6,997 bases of DNA, taken from NCBI GenBank assembly GCA_022616575.1, contig JAKEEN010000113.1, positions 1 to 6,997 of the forward strand, in the 5' to 3' direction. The notes beneath the pieces were generated by a model, which saw only the letters and a program-made list of their open reading frames with translations, made no database searches and was not told the origin of the DNA. The position numbers and the translations under genes are program-made. Shown here one piece after another: positions 5,216-6,997 of this stretch. How positions within the stretch are numbered: the first letter of the stretch is position 1; each line of letters opens with the position of its first letter. Source of the stretch: Flammeovirgaceae bacterium. GTDB lineage: Bacteria; Bacteroidota; Bacteroidia; Cytophagales; Cyclobacteriaceae.

Positions 5216-6313
5216 ATGAGAAAAATTCCGCTGTTGCTGATCGCAGTTGGCATCCTGATAAGTTGCAATACAAAGAAGGAAAATGAAACTTCAACTGAAA
5301 ACAAGAATACTGATACGCTAAAGTACGAACGCGAAAGATACATCAGTAATCTGAGGCAACTTACGTTTGGAGGTGATAATGCGGAGGCATATTGGAGTTT
5401 TGACAATTCCAAGCTTACGTTTCAGTCCAACAACCCTGCATGGAATTTACAATGCGATCAGATTTTTTTTACTTCCGTGGAAGAGGCTAACCTAAAAGCC
5501 AATAAACCTCAATTGATCAGTACAGGCAAAGGCAGAACAACCTGCTCGTATTTCTTACCCGGTGACTCCTTGATTCTTTTTGCTTCTACCCATTTGGGTG
5601 GAGATGCTTGTCCGCAGGAACCTGAGCGTAAACCAGGGGGCAAATATCTGTGGTCTATCTATGATACCTACGATATTTTTATTTCAGACCTGAAGGGAAA
5701 CATTCAAAAGCAATTGACAAACACGAAGGGTTACGATGCGGAAGCCACGGTGTCACCAAAGGGTGATAAAATTGTCTTTACATCAACGCGTAATGGTGAT
5801 CTTGATTTATACACGATGAACCTGGATGGAACCGATGTAAAACAAATCACCAAAGAACTTGGATATGACGGGGGAGCATTCTTTTCACCCGATGGAAGTA
5901 AACTTGTGTTCAGGGCATCCAGGCCTCAAAGTCCTGAAGAAATCAAGGAATATAAAGACTTGATAAATCAAGGGTTAGTAGCCCCTACTCAAATGGAAAT
6001 TTTTGTTTGCAATGTTGATGGCAGCGACTTGAAACAAGTGACCAGCCTGGGCAAAGCCAACTGGGCCCCATTCTTTACGCCCGATGGTGATAAAATAATA
6101 TTCTCTTCAAATCATCATGGCCAACGGGGGTTTCAATTCAATTTATTTATGATCAGTGAAGATGGGTCCGGACTAGAGCAAATCACCTACGATGAAGTTT
6201 TTGATTCATTCCCCATGTTTTCGCCCGATGGTAAGAAGTTGGTATTCTCATCGAATCGCTTCAACGGAGGCACGAGAAGCACTAATTTGTTTGTGGCAGA
6301 TTGGCTTGACTAA
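5216..6313 (+). CDS. PD40 (TolB-like) beta-propeller lipoprotein
   Basis: A 365-residue exported lipoprotein. The N-terminus has K3, a hydrophobic run (4-15) and a lipobox L-I-S-C with Cys17 as the lipidation site. A charged, Asn/Thr/Glu-rich linker (18-40) follows. The body consists of WD40-like PD40 blades at about 45-90, 100-158, 173-212, 216-276, 281-324 and 329-364. Each usable blade shows the family motif S-P-D/K-G-(S/D/K)-K-(I/L)-V-F-(T/S)-S, with D-G-(T/S)-D/G-(V/L) and Q-(I/V/L)-T at the blade end. Such propellers resemble TolB and the N-terminal domain of prolyl oligopeptidases, but no peptidase domain is present, so a binding or scaffold role at the envelope is more likely. Blade 216-276 holds an insertion of about 25 residues (SPEEIKEYKDLINQG region). 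It is 26 nt behind fadD, likely co-transcribed; substrate unknown. Confidence 0.88.
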   Translation: MRKIPLLLIAVGILISCNTKKENETSTENKNTDTLKYERERYISNLRQLTFGGDNAEAYWSFDNSKLTFQSNNPAWNLQCDQIFFTSVEEANLKANKPQLISTGKGRTTCSYFLPGDSLILFASTHLGGDACPQEPERKPGGKYLWSIYDTYDIFISDLKGNIQKQLTNTKGYDAEATVSPKGDKIVFTSTRNGDLDLYTMNLDGTDVKQITKELGYDGGAFFSPDGSKLVFRASRPQSPEEIKEYKDLINQGLVAPTQMEIFVCNVDGSDLKQVTSLGKANWAPFFTPDGDKIIFSSNHHGQRGFQFNLFMISEDGSGLEQITYDEVFDSFPMFSPDGKKLVFSSNRFNGGTRSTNLFVADWLD

Positions 6314-6314
6314 C

Positions 6315-6410
6315 GTTATCTGTTTGACAGTTAACAGTTATCAGGTGTTGATTTCTTTTAAATTTATTAATTTAGTCAACTAATAACGATTAACTGATAA
6401 CTATTAACTG
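6315..6410. repeat. Inverted pair of 7-bp repeat arrays between the lipoprotein and TerB-like genes
   Basis: The left array (6315-6344) reads GTTATCT, GTTTGAC, AGTTAAC, AGTTATC at exact 7-bp spacing. The right array (6381-6410) reads TAATAAC, GATTAAC, TGATAAC, TATTAAC, also exact. The arrays are inverted relative to each other: 6328-6344 is the reverse complement of 6394-6410 with one mismatch in 17. The 36-bp spacer is AT-rich and holds no gene. The left array starts 1 bp after the lipoprotein stop codon, and the right one ends 3 bp before the next start codon. The RNA could form a large stem-loop, but no T run follows. Confidence 0.75.
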
Positions 6411-6413
6411 ACC

Positions 6414-6848
6414 ATGCAAGGCTTCTTTGAAAACCAATATCTTTCTTATAAAAAGAACCATATTAAAAACTTATTGGCCCTTGCCAAGGCCGATGGCCAT
6501 ATGCATGAAAAGGAAATTGCGTTGCTCTTTAAGCTTGGGAAGAAATATAATTTAAAGGAATGGCAGGTTCAGAACCTGATCGACAGCGAAGAGAAGTATG
6601 AGGTAGATATCCCAAACAATCATAATGATAAGATGAACTTGCTTTATGATTTAATCCTGATGGTATATGCCGATGAGAAAGTGGAGAAGCGCGAAATTGA
6701 ATTTTGTGAAGGTGTGGCAAAAAAATTCGGACTCAAAAAAGATATTGTTCAGTTGCTTTTAAAAGTTTTTGATCGCGGATTACCCCCATCTCCTGATGAA
6801 TGGGATGACTTGCGAAAAGATGCAAAAAACAAATATGCGCTGAAATAG
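6414..6848 (+). CDS. TerB-like helical protein
   Basis: A 144-residue, soluble, all-alpha protein without signal peptide or membrane segment. It has two related halves typical of the TerB/DjlA-type fold. The first centres on LALAKADGHMHEKEIALL (about 21-38) and the second on LMVYADEKVEKREIEFC (about 82-98). The paired acidic motifs A-D-G-x-x-x-x-E-x and A-D-x-x-V-x-x-x-E are the positions that bind divalent metal in TerB proteins. Length fits single-domain TerB-like proteins (130-150). No tellurite-resistance neighbours (TerC, TerD, TerZ) are present, so a direct role in tellurite resistance is not supported; stand-alone members have no settled function. The ATG at 6414 directly follows the heptad array. 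The alternative that it is an unrelated helical domain is less likely but possible. Confidence 0.68.
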   Translation: MQGFFENQYLSYKKNHIKNLLALAKADGHMHEKEIALLFKLGKKYNLKEWQVQNLIDSEEKYEVDIPNNHNDKMNLLYDLILMVYADEKVEKREIEFCEGVAKKFGLKKDIVQLLLKVFDRGLPPSPDEWDDLRKDAKNKYALK

Positions 6849-6851
6849 TCA

Positions 6852-6883
6852 TTGGTTGTTAGCATAGCCACCAACCAACAACC
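6852..6883. repeat. Small inverted repeat in the convergent intergenic gap
   Basis: GGTTGTT (6854-6860) pairs with AACAACC (6877-6883), and the overlapping TTGGTTG (6852-6858) pairs with CAACCAA (6872-6878), because the right side is a short run of CCAAC-like repeats. It lies between the TerB-like gene and the convergent gene and may act as a weak bidirectional hairpin, but neither side is followed by a T run, so an intrinsic terminator cannot be claimed. Confidence 0.4.
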
Positions 6884-6901
6884 TAAGAACTGACAGCGAT
6901 T

Positions 6902-6997
6902 TCAAAAAATATTCTCAAGTCCTACGAACTTTTCAATAATCACCAGGATCGACATAATTCCCAACAGGATAGGGCAAACCCAACGGATCACAAAATG
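6902..6997 (-). CDS. C-terminus of a membrane protein, cut by the window edge
   Basis: On the minus strand an open frame enters from the right edge and ends in TGA at 6902-6904, giving 31 residues: HFVIRWVCPILLGIMS and then ILVIIEKFVGLENIF. The composition is that of a terminal transmembrane helix: about 20 mostly hydrophobic residues, with an aromatic/Arg start and a charged short tail. The F-x-I-R-W/Y-V-x-P-I pattern followed by one last helix resembles the end of neurotransmitter:sodium symporter-family transporters of bacteria, which is only a guess from a short tail. The gene converges on the TerB-like gene with a 53-nt gap. Confidence 0.5.
   Translation of the reverse strand, partial: HFVIRWVCPILLGIMSILVIIEKFVGLENIF

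Noticed and set aside
6192..6383. 63-codon plus-strand frame overlapping the end of the lipoprotein gene
   Set aside because: It overlaps a PD40 blade out of frame and continues into the heptad arrays; its sequence has no family features.

Overview
The window reads as a chromosomal segment of a Bacteroidota bacterium, most likely Cytophagales-like. The basis is: Suf iron-sulfur genes of Bacteroidota type, leaders without clear Shine-Dalgarno sequences, TAnnTTTG-type -7 promoter elements, a free-standing four-helix-bundle (23S-IVS/S23-type) gene, and a PD40 lipoprotein. The genus assignment is inference. GC content is moderate, and no IS element, CRISPR array or rRNA was seen.

Layout. The minus strand from about 3061 down to 1 carries an Lrp/AsnC regulator, sufB, a small four-helix-bundle gene and the 5' part of sufC, which runs off the left edge. 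sufB and sufC, partners in one Fe-S scaffold complex, are separated by the four-helix-bundle gene. That gene lies between two arrays of degenerate 7-bp repeats in opposite orientation, which include a perfect 15-bp inverted repeat (568-582 / 1028-1042). This looks like a cassette inserted in the suf operon.

The stretch 3062-3512 has no protein gene. It begins with AT-rich control DNA for the lrp homologue and then a perfect 14-bp palindrome. Next comes a tRNA-like RNA of about 170 nt (3225-3394) and a strong intrinsic terminator (3410-3442). The RNA has an acceptor stem, a Leu-type D arm, an anticodon-like arm and a perfect T arm. Its variable region holds an extra structured insert of about 88 nt. 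It is the most unusual object in the window.

The plus strand from 3513 carries a fadD-type long-chain acyl-CoA ligase, a PD40/TolB-like beta-propeller lipoprotein 26 nt downstream, and a TerB-like helical protein. The last two are separated by a second pair of inverted heptad arrays (6315-6410). At the right edge a convergent minus-strand gene is cut off, leaving only a hydrophobic C-terminus.

Functionally, the left half is Fe-S cluster assembly with an Lrp-type regulator just upstream, and the right half is fatty-acid activation plus an envelope lipoprotein. I see no obvious link between the halves. The strongest unexplained signals are the tRNA-like RNA with its giant variable arm and the inverted 7-bp-period arrays, which occur with two different sequences in two intergenic regions.
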